Below are positions 12,018 to 22,955 of a DNA stretch of 64,000 nucleotides, piece after piece. This DNA is from Alectoria sarmentosa. Lineage: Eukaryota > Ascomycota > Lecanoromycetes > Lecanorales > Parmeliaceae. Location of the stretch: NCBI GenBank assembly GCA_009733775.1, contig WOGZ01000014.1:186001-250000 (forward strand). Direction: 5' to 3'. The position numbers and the translations under genes are program-made. Every line of letters begins with the position of its first letter. Within the stretch, counting starts at the first letter, position 1. The notes under the pieces were generated by a model. The model ran no database searches and had not been told where the DNA came from. It saw only the letters and a list, made by a program, of their open reading frames with translations.

Positions 12018-13010
12018 ATGGCCGTACTTCTCAACCTTTCCGATGAGCTCCTCATCCTCGTCGCCTCCAACCTTACCAAACCCTCCCACATGCTCAACCT
12101 CGCTCTCGCCAACAGGAGATTCCACAGCATAGCCATACAACACCTCTACCAAAACGTCATATTCGACCGAGAGGACTACCCGCCCTTCCCAATCTTTTAC
12201 GATTACTTGCCCGCGATACTCCGATGCGACTACACGGCTCCGCACTCGAACATCCAGCGCCTCTCCAACATGATTCGCTCCAACACTCTTCAGACAAGCC
12301 ACATCATCACCCGCCTCACCATCATCATAGGCGTTAACAACGTCTGCAATGAATTCCAGACCTTGCTCTCCCTCCTCCTGCCTCAATTGTCTTCGCTCAA
12401 GCATCTCGCCCTGAAATCTGTATCCGACGACCGGCTCGCCTGGCAGCATGAGCACTTCTCTCTCGCGCCGTTGGCAGTCGCTTTGAGCGATATGAGCCAG
12501 ACGTTACGGAGTCTGTCTCTGCACTTCTCTCTCGAACCCGGAGACAGTGATGGCTGGACCATCGGCAGCCTGCGCCACTTTTCACAGCTGAAGTATCTCT
12601 CGGTTCAGGGGAACGTCTTGCTGGGCCAGTATTCCCTCTCTGCTTCAGATCTCCCATCCCTGGATTCCGTCTTGCCGCCAGGGCTGAAACACTTGCGGCT
12701 GCACTGGAGCATAAGCGAAGGAATGCGAAATCTCCACATCGTACTTGAGAACCTTGTGAGGGATAGCTTGAGAGTTCCTCGCCAAACCGATAAGGTTGTA
12801 GTGCACTTGGACGCCAAACTTGTCAACCGCTTCTCCCAACATGTCGTCGCTGTCTTCGAGAGGGGCCTGGACGGCATGAACGAGGAAGCGAGGCAAGGGG
12901 GCTTGGATCTTAGATTGACGCTGGAATCGAGGGAGGAAACTCACCGGGTTGCGTGTCGGGTTGATGAGGGGTCCTTTCTGGCAATGTATGACAGATTCAT
13001 GCAGACGTAG
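12018..13010 (+). CDS. F-box protein with LRR-like C-terminus
   Basis: Single exon of 330 residues; the ATG at 12018 is the first in frame. The N-terminal F-box reads LSDELLILVASNLTKPSHML, the hydrophobic helix pattern that binds Skp1 in SCF ubiquitin ligases. The remainder has irregular leucine-rich segments (SLKHLALKS, LRSLSLHFSL, LKYLSVQG, LKHLRLHWS), typical of fungal F-box proteins in which this part selects the substrate. The substrate is unknown. It lies divergently to the antiporter relic and is one of six F-box-like genes in the window. Confidence 0.8.
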   Translation: MAVLLNLSDELLILVASNLTKPSHMLNLALANRRFHSIAIQHLYQNVIFDREDYPPFPIFYDYLPAILRCDYTAPHSNIQRLSNMIRSNTLQTSHIITRLTIIIGVNNVCNEFQTLLSLLLPQLSSLKHLALKSVSDDRLAWQHEHFSLAPLAVALSDMSQTLRSLSLHFSLEPGDSDGWTIGSLRHFSQLKYLSVQGNVLLGQYSLSASDLPSLDSVLPPGLKHLRLHWSISEGMRNLHIVLENLVRDSLRVPRQTDKVVVHLDAKLVNRFSQHVVAVFERGLDGMNEEARQGGLDLRLTLESREETHRVACRVDEGSFLAMYDRFMQT

Positions 13011-13519
13011 GGCGAACCGCTCCTCTTGGCCTAATCGAGTGTTGGTGTGTCATAATACTGGCAAGCGCTGGATAATATTATCATCAAGCAATCGGATCAG
13101 ACATGAGGGTTTCGTCGGGCCATGAGAGGGACATGTACTGTTATCAGTCCTGCTTTAAAAGCCGCGTTGTGCATCGATAGCGAGGAATACCACGATTATG
13201 CAGGTGGTAGCACAGGGCAATGACATGCGAAATATCAGGGGTTTTCCGAGAAGGAAGTACTTCACGTCCCGAGTCATTCGTTGGACCAGAATCGAGCCTT
13301 ACTGTTCCATCATTAGCAAACGTTCCACATCCATCTCCAATTATTAAGTCTTCATCGACGACATTATTGTTCGGTCACGATTCCATTTCCAAAAGTCTCG
13401 ACCTCGAGTCTCATCTTTACGAGCGTTGCCCCCCATTGCCATCCATCGCGATTGAATCACTGCTTCCCTCATTCTTGCTCCCAGCATTATCACTTCTATC
13501 ATCCTTTCCCCCTTTGTAT
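13011..13519. other. Intergenic, no supported gene
   Basis: Downstream of the F-box gene. A 161-codon plus-strand frame from 13220 shows no family signal and lies partly opposite the stomatin relic. Confidence 0.4.
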
Positions 13520-13559
13520 TTAACCCCCTTCTATCTTGCCACCGTCTTCCCCCGCAGCA

Positions 13560-14195
13560 TCCGTACATTTCGATTGCAACCTCACCAGCGCCTCAGCCAC
13601 CGAAGCTTCCAAGTTCGACGGACTAAGCACCGTATGCTTCTCCGCCGTATTTTGCGCATACGTCTGTCTACAACTCCCGCTTGGCCTCGGCCACTCGGCC
13701 CATAGGCTCGGATCATCGATATGTCCAATCGGATGGTTTTGATCTTGACGGCTTCGGTGATTATGCCCCAGTGAGCTGTCAGCGTGCAGAGAACGTCCTC
13801 GCGAGGACGTTCCGTCCGGCTTCGTCGCGGTCGTGTAGGACTTGGTCGAATGCGGCGCGGGAGAGCTGGTCGCGGATTTGAGATCTGTTGTTGTAGTTTC
13901 GGAGGTCAGTACAATCCGATATTTGGACACGCGTCCTTCCTGCATCCTGGCACGCTGTAGAGTCATGGTGGCCGGAGATAGCACGCACCTGAGCGGCTTG
14001 ACTAACAGCTCCATCACCATCCTCAATGTCGCAAAGCGCTTTCATGAGATCATCAACCTTGTAGAAGGCAACTGCTTCGACGTGTATTGTCATGTTATCT
14101 TTGGTCATGAGTTCCTGGGATGGAAATTGCATGCTACGAGTTCTCATGTTTTGACCTTGCGAACCTCGTTGACGACTGGGCAAATTCCACCACAA
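13560..14195 (-). pseudogene. Stomatin/SPFH (band 7) relic
   Basis: Fragments of a band 7 protein are scattered over three frames. The first, at about 14140-14040, reads RTRSMQFPSQELMTKDN followed by VEAVAFYKVDDLMKALCDIE, matching the stomatin segment with the conserved TKD motif. Then come an IRDQL helix (about 13870) and WGIITEAVKIKTIRLDISM (about 13770-13710), matching the stomatin segment WGvkVerVEIKDi. Intact proteins of this type assemble on membranes as scaffolds. Frame changes and an internal stop separate the pieces, and no phase-consistent intron set links them. A gene with unusual splicing remains possible. Confidence 0.5.
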
Positions 14196-14774
14196 TCCTA
14201 GTTCTTTCTCTCCAGAATGCTTCCCTGAAGGAAAATAACCCTCATTTGTAGTCTTCGATTACCGTGAAGAAGCTTCGCTTCGCTTCGGAGAGAGTGTAGG
14301 GTGTGAACCCAGAGATGGCGCAAGTTGTTAGGTCAAAGATCGCCTCGGAGTGCGACAGAAGGTGGAGAAGGGACCGTTCATATAAGTAATTTGGAAAGGC
14401 ATCGACGCTGGTGATTTCGCGGAGGAACGAGCCACTGCCCGCAGAGTTGCCATGGTTTGAGGGACAATCAACTGCTCTGAAATGGGTTGATGAGTAAAAC
14501 ACCAGATGACAATGTTGGAAGCTTGCTGTCAGAAGCTCTGATTGAAATTGCACTGGGAATCAAACCCCTTTATTATGCAATGACGATATTGATGGTTGGA
14601 CTCAAATGTCACCAGATGAAAGACTTTTCTCCTCACAACTTGCTCACAAAATTCCGACATGATCCGAAAATGCTCATTCGTTGTGACTCTTGAGAGCTTT
14701 GCAAATGCATAAAAATGCGGGCTTGAACCCATAGACATACATTTCCAGCACTGCAAGCGTCCGTCATTGAAGAA
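14196..14774. other. Intergenic, no supported gene
   Basis: A 103-codon minus-strand frame (14242-14553) is unrecognised. The last 150 bp probably form the promoter of the next plus-strand gene. Confidence 0.4.
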
Positions 14775-15260
14775 ATGAACAAGATGTTGGCAGTACTATC
14801 CCTTGGTCGCGTTGTCTCGAAGGCCTCACAGAATACAGCATTGAAGTGCCTCAAATCCTCAAGCTCACGGCCACTGGCTTACACCAGACTCGTCCAAGAC
14901 CGAAGCTGCAAGACAAGGTCATTCTCGAGCGCAACAATCATCCCCAGTGTTGGCTCCGAGCACCAGTCAGACATACCGAGCCCCGGGGTATTGTCCAGGC
15001 TGAACGTCTTCGATCCATGGCGCGACGAGCCCAAAACTGACATTGAGCGGGAGCAACAATCGGCTAAGAAGGCGCAAGAAGCTCAGCGACAGGAAGGAGA
15101 GGAGGAGCAAAAGAAAAAAAAGAGCAGCACAACGATTTACCCATATCCCGTCGTCAACAGAAGTAGATGCGGTACTACCGATGATCAAAGCCGGCACGAG
15201 AGTCATGGCAGCGAAGGAGCAGATACTGGGACAGGCACTGACGCCTCCGTACCCGATTAG
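14775..15260 (+). CDS. Hypothetical protein with mitochondrial-type N-terminus
   Basis: 161 codons from the ATG at 14775 to a TAG at 15258-15260. The first 50 residues are rich in Ser, Arg, Lys and Leu with few acidic residues (SLGRVVSKASQNTALKC, CKTRSFSSAT), as in mitochondrial targeting peptides (inference). The middle contains FDPWRDEPKTDIEREQQSAK, then a charged EEEQKKKK coil. The same frame continues past the TAG for 69 more codons with a Gly/Tyr-rich start (SGGYSGGYDRGGYGGDY) and a V/T-rich end, stopping at 15468-15470. The TAG may be a recent nonsense change, lie in an unidentified intron, or be the true end. The family is not recognised. Confidence 0.45.
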   Translation: MNKMLAVLSLGRVVSKASQNTALKCLKSSSSRPLAYTRLVQDRSCKTRSFSSATIIPSVGSEHQSDIPSPGVLSRLNVFDPWRDEPKTDIEREQQSAKKAQEAQRQEGEEEQKKKKSSTTIYPYPVVNRSRCGTTDDQSRHESHGSEGADTGTGTDASVPD

Positions 15261-15511
15261 AGTGGTGGGTACAGCGGCGGATACGATCGCGGTGGCTATG
15301 GCGGTGATTATGGCGTGGCGATGGCGGTAGGTACGGGGGTGGGTACGGGGGTGGGTACTGCGGTGGTGAAGACTGTGGATGAGGAGGAGGAGGTGGCGGC
15401 GACGAATGATGGTACAACAACGCTCGGATATGATTCGAAGACGGAGACTGGTCGCATCGTACAGTATTGACCTCGCGTAGTGTATAATTCAAGATACACT
15501 CATCTCCATCT

Positions 15512-16602
15512 TCACTCAGCTACTTCTCGCAGTAGTCGTTCGTGAGACTGCATCGCTTTCTTGGTATAGCCAGGCATATCTTTCCACTCCTGATCCTGTC
15601 CCGATGGTCCCCCGTCGAAGACTTCCGTCGAGAACCAACCTCGAAAACCCGTCTTCAGTACAGCCTTTGCAAAATCAGCAACAGGGAGATATCCTCCATC
15701 GAACGGTACAGGCCTCAGACACATGCTCCACCTCGCTCTCGGCATCATGCCGTTCTCATTGGGTGTCGGGTCCAAAGGTTCTTTTGGCTTGTATGCATCC
15801 GATATTTGTAGTATGTAGATTTTTTCTGCTGGTATGGTGGCGCTCAGGCTCTTCAGGCTTTCTTGAAACCTTTTCTGCAGATCTTCTCTCTTCAAGCTTC
15901 CCTCTAAGAGCCCGGATTTTGTGGTAGGGTCGGCCCATTCTCCTCCGGCACTCTGAAATGTATCGAGACATAGGCCAAAGTTAGGACGATCAACTTTCTT
16001 TGCTATCTCCCACACATCTTTCCAGTCTGGTGCGTGTGTGGACCAGCACCAGTTCTCGTATGCAAGGCGGAAGTTGTGCGGAGCGAGTAAATCAGCAAGT
16101 TCCTTGAGGTCAGAGGTGACGACCTCTTGAGAGATGGGGATGGGAGAATCTGTTGAGCCAACCTCCAGAAACATTGTGTCAGCCGGGCCAAAGTCGAAGC
16201 AGTTGATACAACTACCTGCAGCATATCCGTCCCCACAGCCTCCATAATCTTGATCCACCCCTTCGCCCTCTTGAAGGCATCCTTACGCTCCTCTGACTGC
16301 TGCTTCCATCCCTCGAAATTTGAGAATGGCTGCAGCATCACAACCTTGAGTCCCAACTCCTTGCACATTCTCTTCACCTCTAGCCCAGCATTGCATAGGA
16401 CGTCAAAGTCTTGCGATCCAACGTCCTTGCCAAGCTTCTTTGACGCGAATGAGAGTAGATCCGGGAAGCCAAGTTCAATGCCTTGAAAGCCAGCGGCAGC
16501 GATTGCTTCCAGCTTCTGGTCCAATGGGTGGTCAGGTGTGCCAACGGACACTGTTGCATAGCAAGTGGGGATTTCGGAGACGGAATCCTTGGAGAGAGCC
16601 AT
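15512..16602 (-). CDS. Xylose-isomerase-like TIM-barrel enzyme (3-dehydroshikimate dehydratase-like)
   Basis: Two exons (16602-16216 and 16162-15512), separated by a 53-nt GT-AG intron in phase 0, give 345 residues. The upstream in-frame GTG is not needed, since ATG 16602 begins MALSKDSVSEIPTCYATVS. The pattern TVSVGTPDHPLDQKLEAI followed by AAGFQGIELGFPDLL is the first beta-alpha unit of the AP-endonuclease-2/xylose-isomerase-like barrel. MLQPFSNFEGW, GTDMLQVGSTD, RLAYENWCWS and FGLCLDTFQ give later strands. WFSTEVFD near the C-terminus supplies a likely metal-binding Glu. Length and layout match fungal QutC/Qa-4-type dehydratases and sugar epimerases, which use a divalent metal. The exact substrate is inferred only. 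No quinate cluster genes are adjacent. Confidence 0.85.
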
Positions 16603-17374
16603 TATGTGCGGGTACTTTGGGAGAAGGCAGGATGGCTGTAGGCTGGAGGTGATCGTGTATTTCACAAAAACATGCGGGCTTCAATCGGAGCAGATCTGCT
16701 CACAAAGGCCTTCCAGTTAGGTTCCCTATGATGCGACCACATTGAATGTTCTGTTCCCCACACCGTCATCGTTTATGGCGATGTCATGCTGTTGGGGTTG
16801 TTGATGGAGTGCTGAACAGTGCTAGTAAAGCCTTAATCCTCTTTTCGGAAGTGGATCCTATAGTGTGGAAGTCTAGAGCTATTTCCTGGGAGCTCATATA
16901 TTGGACTCTAGGGACTTTCATTAGGTTTAATGGGGGCGAAGGATCACAAATTAGGTGCAGTTCCGAAACACTTCTAAGCGCATTGTCCGGGCAACCCTCC
17001 AGGCAGGGCGTTATCCGAGATCTTGGCACGGGAGTTTTGGCGTCCCCTCGGTCCAGGACTTTTGATGCAGACCTACGTAGAAAACGAAACACGGCCAATC
17101 GTGGGATATGGTGGCGTTGCGACTTCCTCTAGCTGGCCACCATAAGTAATACGATCTATGGACAACAAGGGAAGGTATCGATTTTACGGTAGTAGAATTC
17201 GAGGGATTCTTGGACTTCAGGTGGCGTTTCCGTCATGTAACCTATCTCGATTACTTCATGACGCACATGAAGTAGTTGAAGCTATAAGTCTCCAAAACAT
17301 GAATTGCTCAAAAGACCGGTCCCACCTTCATTAATATCGGTTCATTCATAACATTTTCGGCACCTGCAATCGAC
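16603..17374. other. Intergenic, divergent promoter region
   Basis: Lies between divergent genes. Open frames of about 100-128 codons (16746-17132) show no recognised family. It should contain the promoters of both the TIM-barrel gene and the hemerythrin-like gene. Confidence 0.45.
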
Positions 17375-18084
17375 ATGTCAGCACTGGAACCAGTCGTAGC
17401 AAAGCTGACAGGCGACCCTGCTCATGACGAGGACCAACGAAGCATCTCCGAAGCTATTGGTGCTGACCACGGCGCTATCGACTTATACGCCGAAAATATT
17501 AAGAATGTAAGCACCTTGCAAGAGAAAATCGAATGGAGGAATCAATTCACCTGGGCTCTCGCACGCCATGCAGTCAGTGAGGAGCTGACCATGTACCCGG
17601 TCTTGGAGAAGAAGCTTGGTCAGAAGGGAAAGGAGCTGACCGACGTGGACCGCGAGCAGCATATGGCCGTGAGTCTCTCTACCCATTGTGTTCTAGGTCT
17701 TAACTGACCAACAATCACCAGGTCAAGAAAGATCTCTACAAGCTTCAGGACATGTCCCCCGACAACAAGGAGTTCTTCCCTCTTCTCGACACCCTCATGA
17801 CGGACCTCCACGAGCATATCGAGCATGAAATTAAGGAGGATATGCCGAGGCTTGAAGAAATCTTGACGAGGGAGGAGAGTAAAAGTCTGGCCAACTACTT
17901 CGAGAAGACGAAGCTCATACTTCCTACACGATCTCACCCATCAGCGCCAAACAAGCCATACTTCGAAAACTTCGCAGCGATGTTGGCGGCCCCCATGGAT
18001 AAGTTTACGGATTTATTGAGGGCATTTCCGGAGGAGGGAAAGCTTGGAGACGTGTCAGCAAATGAGGTGCCGGCAGTAGGGTAG
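17375..18084 (+). CDS. Hemerythrin (HHE) domain protein
   Basis: Exons 17375-17668 and 17722-18084 (53-nt GT-AG intron, phase 0) encode 218 residues. The four-helix diiron pattern is readable: H32 in GADHGAID, H65 and E69 in ARHAVSEE, H96 in REQHMA, and H128 to H133 in LHEHIEHEIKED. These positions match the carboxylate/histidine ligands of HHE cation-binding proteins, which bind O2, NO or iron in many fungi. No signal peptide is seen, so it is probably cytosolic. The physiological role is not stated by the sequence. The C-terminus (KPYFENFAAMLAAPMDK) resembles other fungal HHE proteins. Confidence 0.88.
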
Positions 18085-18827
18085 TCAACAAGAGTCAGCG
18101 CAAGATGCCTCATTAGAGTCTTACGACGAACTTGGCAGTGCATTGGTGATGGCTGCTAGTGCGGAGCCGATGGCATCGGCTACTTTGTTAAATCGTCCTC
18201 ATGCTTCTCTGTGATTGCCTCGATCTTGTTGCATGCAGCGTCGAAAAGCTAATGGTTTCGGGGCTGAAAACCTTCCCTCATGTCTGCCGCACCTTCTGTT
18301 ATTAACACATACGCCTTTTGACATGCTGAAAAATATACTTATCTATCACTATGTGATGACAATTTGGTGGCTCTGACCTACAATACTGCGGTCGACCGAG
18401 GTTTCGCCACCCTGTTCTTTTGCATGAGAAGCACGTCAAAGTGCAGGAAAGTGATCACCAAGGAACAAGTAGGAGAGAGAAGCACCTTCAAAACCGCGCA
18501 GCGTAAAGTCCTGTTTGCGCTCGCTTATTTATGTCTTCCGAACTGAATTTCTGGCAGTCACGTCCCTGATCGTTCTGAATCTATCGAGAGGTGTTTATCT
18601 GTTTTGAAGCCTTTCAACACGCCTGTAGCGTCTTCTTTCACCAATATGCACTCCGCTATCTTATAATGCAGACTATACCGTTTTTTTTGTCGAGTCGCGC
18701 GAGGTGTTGCACGTGCTTACGGCCCATGTTTCGTTCCAAATCTTGTCGCCAGGGAGGAGGACAATTTCCTCCGATTGTGCCCACATCCAATCCGCTTGCG
18801 GCTAAGACGCGACTCTACTTTCCCAAA
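18085..18827. other. Intergenic, no supported gene
   Basis: Convergent 3' ends of the hemerythrin-like gene and the RING gene. Only short unrecognised frames are present. Confidence 0.5.
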
Positions 18828-20229
18828 TTACCAGTGGTCTCTGGGATACTTCCGACCTTGCATCGCACTCTTCGCTGCTCGCGGTGGGGAAGAAGTCCCT
18901 GCTCGTGCCGGCGTCTGGGCAGGCGGAGTCTTGAACCCTTTCGTCTTCGCCTTCTTTCGAAGGGCGAAATCCTCACCTGGTCCAGGATATTGGGTCATGT
19001 AAATCTCAAACGCGGCCTTGAGGTTTTGCGCATCCATTGTGTGTGGGGCATCTGCGCCATTCCAGAACCTCGAGTTCTGCTTCATCTGTTTGAAATCGGC
19101 CTTTAGCGACTCGATCGAGGGGTAGGCTCCCGCATGAAGATTGGCTATCATTGTCTTGAGGTTTATCGGCCTCGTGATGCCAATGTAGGTCGCGCCGTAG
19201 CCGAGCTTTCTTAATCTACTGACGGCGTCGACAAGAAAGATCTTTTGCGTCGCCGTTATTGTCGTAGACTGTTGCTCGGGATCTTCGGCTTTCAGGTCTA
19301 TGTAGCGTTGCCCAACTTCGTGATCAATATCCTTATCAAATTTCAGGAAGTCGTCTACGCCGAGCTCTTTCAGATGCTGACAAGACTGGCTTTCGATGAT
19401 CACATCATCGCAAACTACGCAATGAGCCTCAGACAGATCTTTTCCGGTCAATTCATACGGCAAAGTCTCCAAACACTCGTTGCAGTAGAGGTGAAGACAG
19501 TCGGTGACCATCGGTCTATCGGGACATTGCCCGCATCGAGCACATGTTCTTTCACTCTGCAACTTCTCAAAGTCGCGCTTACGCTTCAAGTCTCGAAGAC
19601 GCCGGCCAAATCTAACGACGAGGTCCTCATTCACAGGCCCCTCGGGCTCTATGGTGGGCTCTTCCAGGCTGTCGTCAGAGGTACTGTCTCGCGAACCCGT
19701 CATTTCATGGCTAAAACCGCCGCTGGCCGTCAAGGTTGCTGTAGATGATGCTGTCTCAGCCTTAGCAACGACACGGACATGGGCCTGGGCAGGGCAACAT
19801 ACTAGTGAACAAGCGAATCGTGTCACCCGTAAGCTCAGAGATGCCGCGGCGCTTCTCCGACTTGTTAGATGAGGCGGAAGCAAGACTGGAGTCTAATGGG
19901 ATCATCTCCATCTGTGCGGCTGGTCCCAATAAAGACGATGGAGAACGATCCGTTCTCCCTTGAACGCATGATGAGCTCCTCGGTTGCCGCGTTGTCAACG
20001 ACCGCCAACAGTACACCATCTTCCCAGCCCCGTCACAAATATTCAATCGTCCTCCCAGGGCTGCAGCGTCGTAGATGAGCGGAAGTGAGTCCAAATTGTG
20101 CTCAATGACCCCACACGGGCCACTGATTCTGATCACGTCTGTTGCGATGGCGACGCTGTGAGCGGCGCCTTTGATTGTGATGGTGAGCACTGTCGGGCCA
20201 ATGCAGTCGATGATGACTTTGTCATTCAT
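18828..20229 (-). CDS. RING finger protein with bromodomain-like segment
   Basis: Proposed exons 20229-19803 and 19738-18828 (64-nt intron, donor GTATGT, acceptor CTACAG, phase 1) give 445 residues. A C3HC4 RING is clear: C208, C211, C223, H225, C228, C231, C249 and C252, in CARCGQCPD, TDCLHLYCNEC and CVVC. It is preceded by a basic coil (FGRRLRDLKRKRDFEK). Downstream, ITRPINLKTMIANLHAGAYP followed by SIESLKADFKQMKQNSRFW matches the second half of a bromodomain, a histone acetyl-lysine reader; the first half is not obvious. The likely role is a ubiquitin ligase or chromatin-linked factor (inference). Exon 1 is less secure. Another frame inside it reads AVVDNAATEELIMRSRENGS and also looks coding, so an extra intron or indels are possible there. 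Confidence 0.65.
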
Positions 20230-22955
20230 CTAGAGTGAGGAGTCAGAAGAGAACGAAGAATAGAGCGAGCGGGAGGAGTATATACCGTTGAATTGTTGCT
20301 GTGGTTTTCAGGAACGAGGATTTGGGTTTTGTAATGGGTTTTGTGGATGGTAAGGGAGCTTGTTGAGTTAGGTGATGCTCGGGTTATCGTGATTGAACTT
20401 ATGTAAACAGTGATTGAGTGCTGAAATCATATTTTATGAGATTATGATAGTTTTTGCCATATCTAAGGTCAAGTCACATTTAATTGCTGTTGATGCCAAC
20501 GTTCTTCAGGCTGTGAGGTTTGAGGACATCAGTTTCTGCGGTTTAACGTTTGTCTCATATCTACCTGAAATGTTAAACCCCATGTTCATATTCGGATTGG
20601 GTACCAAAACGGCCCGTCATCGACGAATTAAGGACCGCGCACCATGGCTTCTTGTCTGAGCTCCAAACAAAACTCAGCGCTATCGTTGATTTCCCTCTGC
20701 GCTCTCGTTGATTTCCCTTGCGCGAGATCGATCTGGAAAGTGCGCTGGATGGCTGGCGAGCGATTGCACATTGTGGAAATGGCAGAGGTTCATGAAGTAA
20801 GTTTCAATCTTTGTGCAATTCGGTGCTTCTCTGCAAAAGAAGAATTCGGAGGAAGTGATGCATGGGAAGGGAAAGCACAGGATGATGATTGAGGTGCTGA
20901 ATCTTTAAGTAGTGGGAAGGTTCAATTGAGGTTGTACTCTATCTCATGGTGAAATTCTCAACCTCCTTATCAGTGAATTGCTGGCTTGTTCCATCATTCT
21001 TTAGACGGAGCACCTGGCTTGCTTCTTTCCTCTTCAGCCTTGCAGCGGGGATCGGAGACGCTGTGCGCCGTTACGCAACTCCTGATTCGTGGAGGACAGT
21101 CTGCCAGATGAGCTCGAAATTCGGTCAGGCACCCAACTCCATGTCCCCCAAAGCCCGAGTATGTAAATCGCAGCAGATCTGCTCTCAGACCTTTGTGATC
21201 TATATTCAAGGCGACGCACAGGTGAACAAAGAGTGCTGCTGGGTACTTTCAATGCCACCCCCAGGGAAATTACCTAAATGGTTGGGTTTGCCTCTGTGCA
21301 ATGCAGTAGAGTGGGAAGGTCGTCGTTGCATTGCATCGTGCACATCTGTGAAGCCCTTACCATGGTGGCTAACAAGAGCTACCTATTGCGGCCGACTGCC
21401 GACCTCGTAGATACGGGCTCAAATCGAAGGAGGAAGCTCACATGCGGCATGTGACGTCTTTCTGTATATGCATCTTTGAAAGTCACCTCGTAGTGTTGGC
21501 ATATGATGGGTAGCGTTGGAAGGACAGAGATGTGGTTAGATCCACGTGCAGCGTTCGCTCACTGGTGGAGTCGTTTTATATTTACTTTTATAAACGAGAC
21601 ACGGAATGTTTTATTTCTGGATGTGGATGTGCGTGTGATGGCTGATTCTGGATACACGGGGCGGAGTGAGACGGGGAAAGAAATGAAAGATATTGTTTGT
21701 GCAAAAATACGACGGGGTATGTGGTTGGTGATATGATGATGAATCGGACTTCTTGTTAGCGTGGGGAATTTATCGACCCTGCAATCCTCATGATCTTGGA
21801 GGCCATTCCTCCATACCCAAGTAACACGAGGTCAACATTGTCGTCCAGCTACCTAGTCTTCCCCAAGTGCTACAACTCTCTTAATTTCGTCAACACGCTC
21901 GCTCCAGTCATCATCGCCACCCGCCTCCTTCTTGCCGCTGTCAGCGCTGCTCCTCGAGGTGGCGCACCTCCTCCAATTTCTCGACCATCTACCACTACCA
22001 CTACCACTACCGCCGCTCCAACCGTCAGCTCTATCAGTGTCGAACAATATCTCCAAGCTCGATCTCTCAACGGTGACCCAGACAATGTAGTCAACAACTA
22101 CGCCTCATCGTACCATTCCGATTCACCTTTGTCTCTGTTTGTGGTCTCTTCCAACCCTTTCATTCCGTATCGAATCTATCGGAGCCACAAGTGGGCGTCC
22201 ACCATACAGCAGGTGGCCTGGATTCTATATGCTACTGTTGTATATTCCGCTCATCTTCCATAGGTCTTGATCGTTGTTGGGATCCGAATTTGCTACTGCA
22301 GCCGGCTGTTGATTTGTAATCGAGGTTTGATGCTGCAGCTAGCCCTTGTTTTCCTGTTGCTGATCCTGTGTTTGGTGAGGCCATAGGGCCCACATATCTC
22401 CTCATCCTTCTCGTCTCTTCAGAGCTTCCAACAATCACGTAACTCCTAGTCTCTTCTTAATCGCTAGGGCGCTGGGGCCGCAACCCCGTCTGGATTTTCA
22501 CTTGCTAGCTTCACTTGCTAGCTTCACACTATCGATATAGAGTGAAGAAAGTGGAAGCGGTGAGGAGGGCCGATGAATGTCATAGGAAGTAGACGACGTG
22601 AAACGTTCGTGAGGATACACCGAGTCCGTTGTGATGTCAATCATTAGCGGTTTATTCTCGGTATAAATCGTACATCTTTGGGGCAATCAGCGGGTCTACT
22701 TCATCCGCCTGGGCAATTGGTGGGCCAAAACACAATATGTGGCAAATTTGGGCAAGGGGCAGCATAGCGCGGAAAGCAAGAGCACCTGAGAGACACGGAT
22801 TGGATCTATTTTGCCAAGGCCAAGGCCAAGGGTCACGTGGAACCGCGCTTAGATGACGCGCGCCACTTGCTGTACCCTCTATTCATCCATCCATCCATCC
22901 ATGGACCTTTCCCTCCCCAGTCACGTTTCGTCCTCCGTTCCCAGTAACAATTGTG
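20230..22955. other. Intergenic, no supported gene
   Basis: 2.7 kb with several unrecognised frames (for example 20946-21410 and 21790-22263, the latter with a Thr run). None has a domain or splice support. Short CATC repeats at about 22882-22903 lie in the likely leader of the next F-box gene. Confidence 0.5.

Noticed and set aside
20946..21410. 154-codon plus-strand frame
   Set aside because: No domain, no homology that I recognise, and no flanking splice signals.
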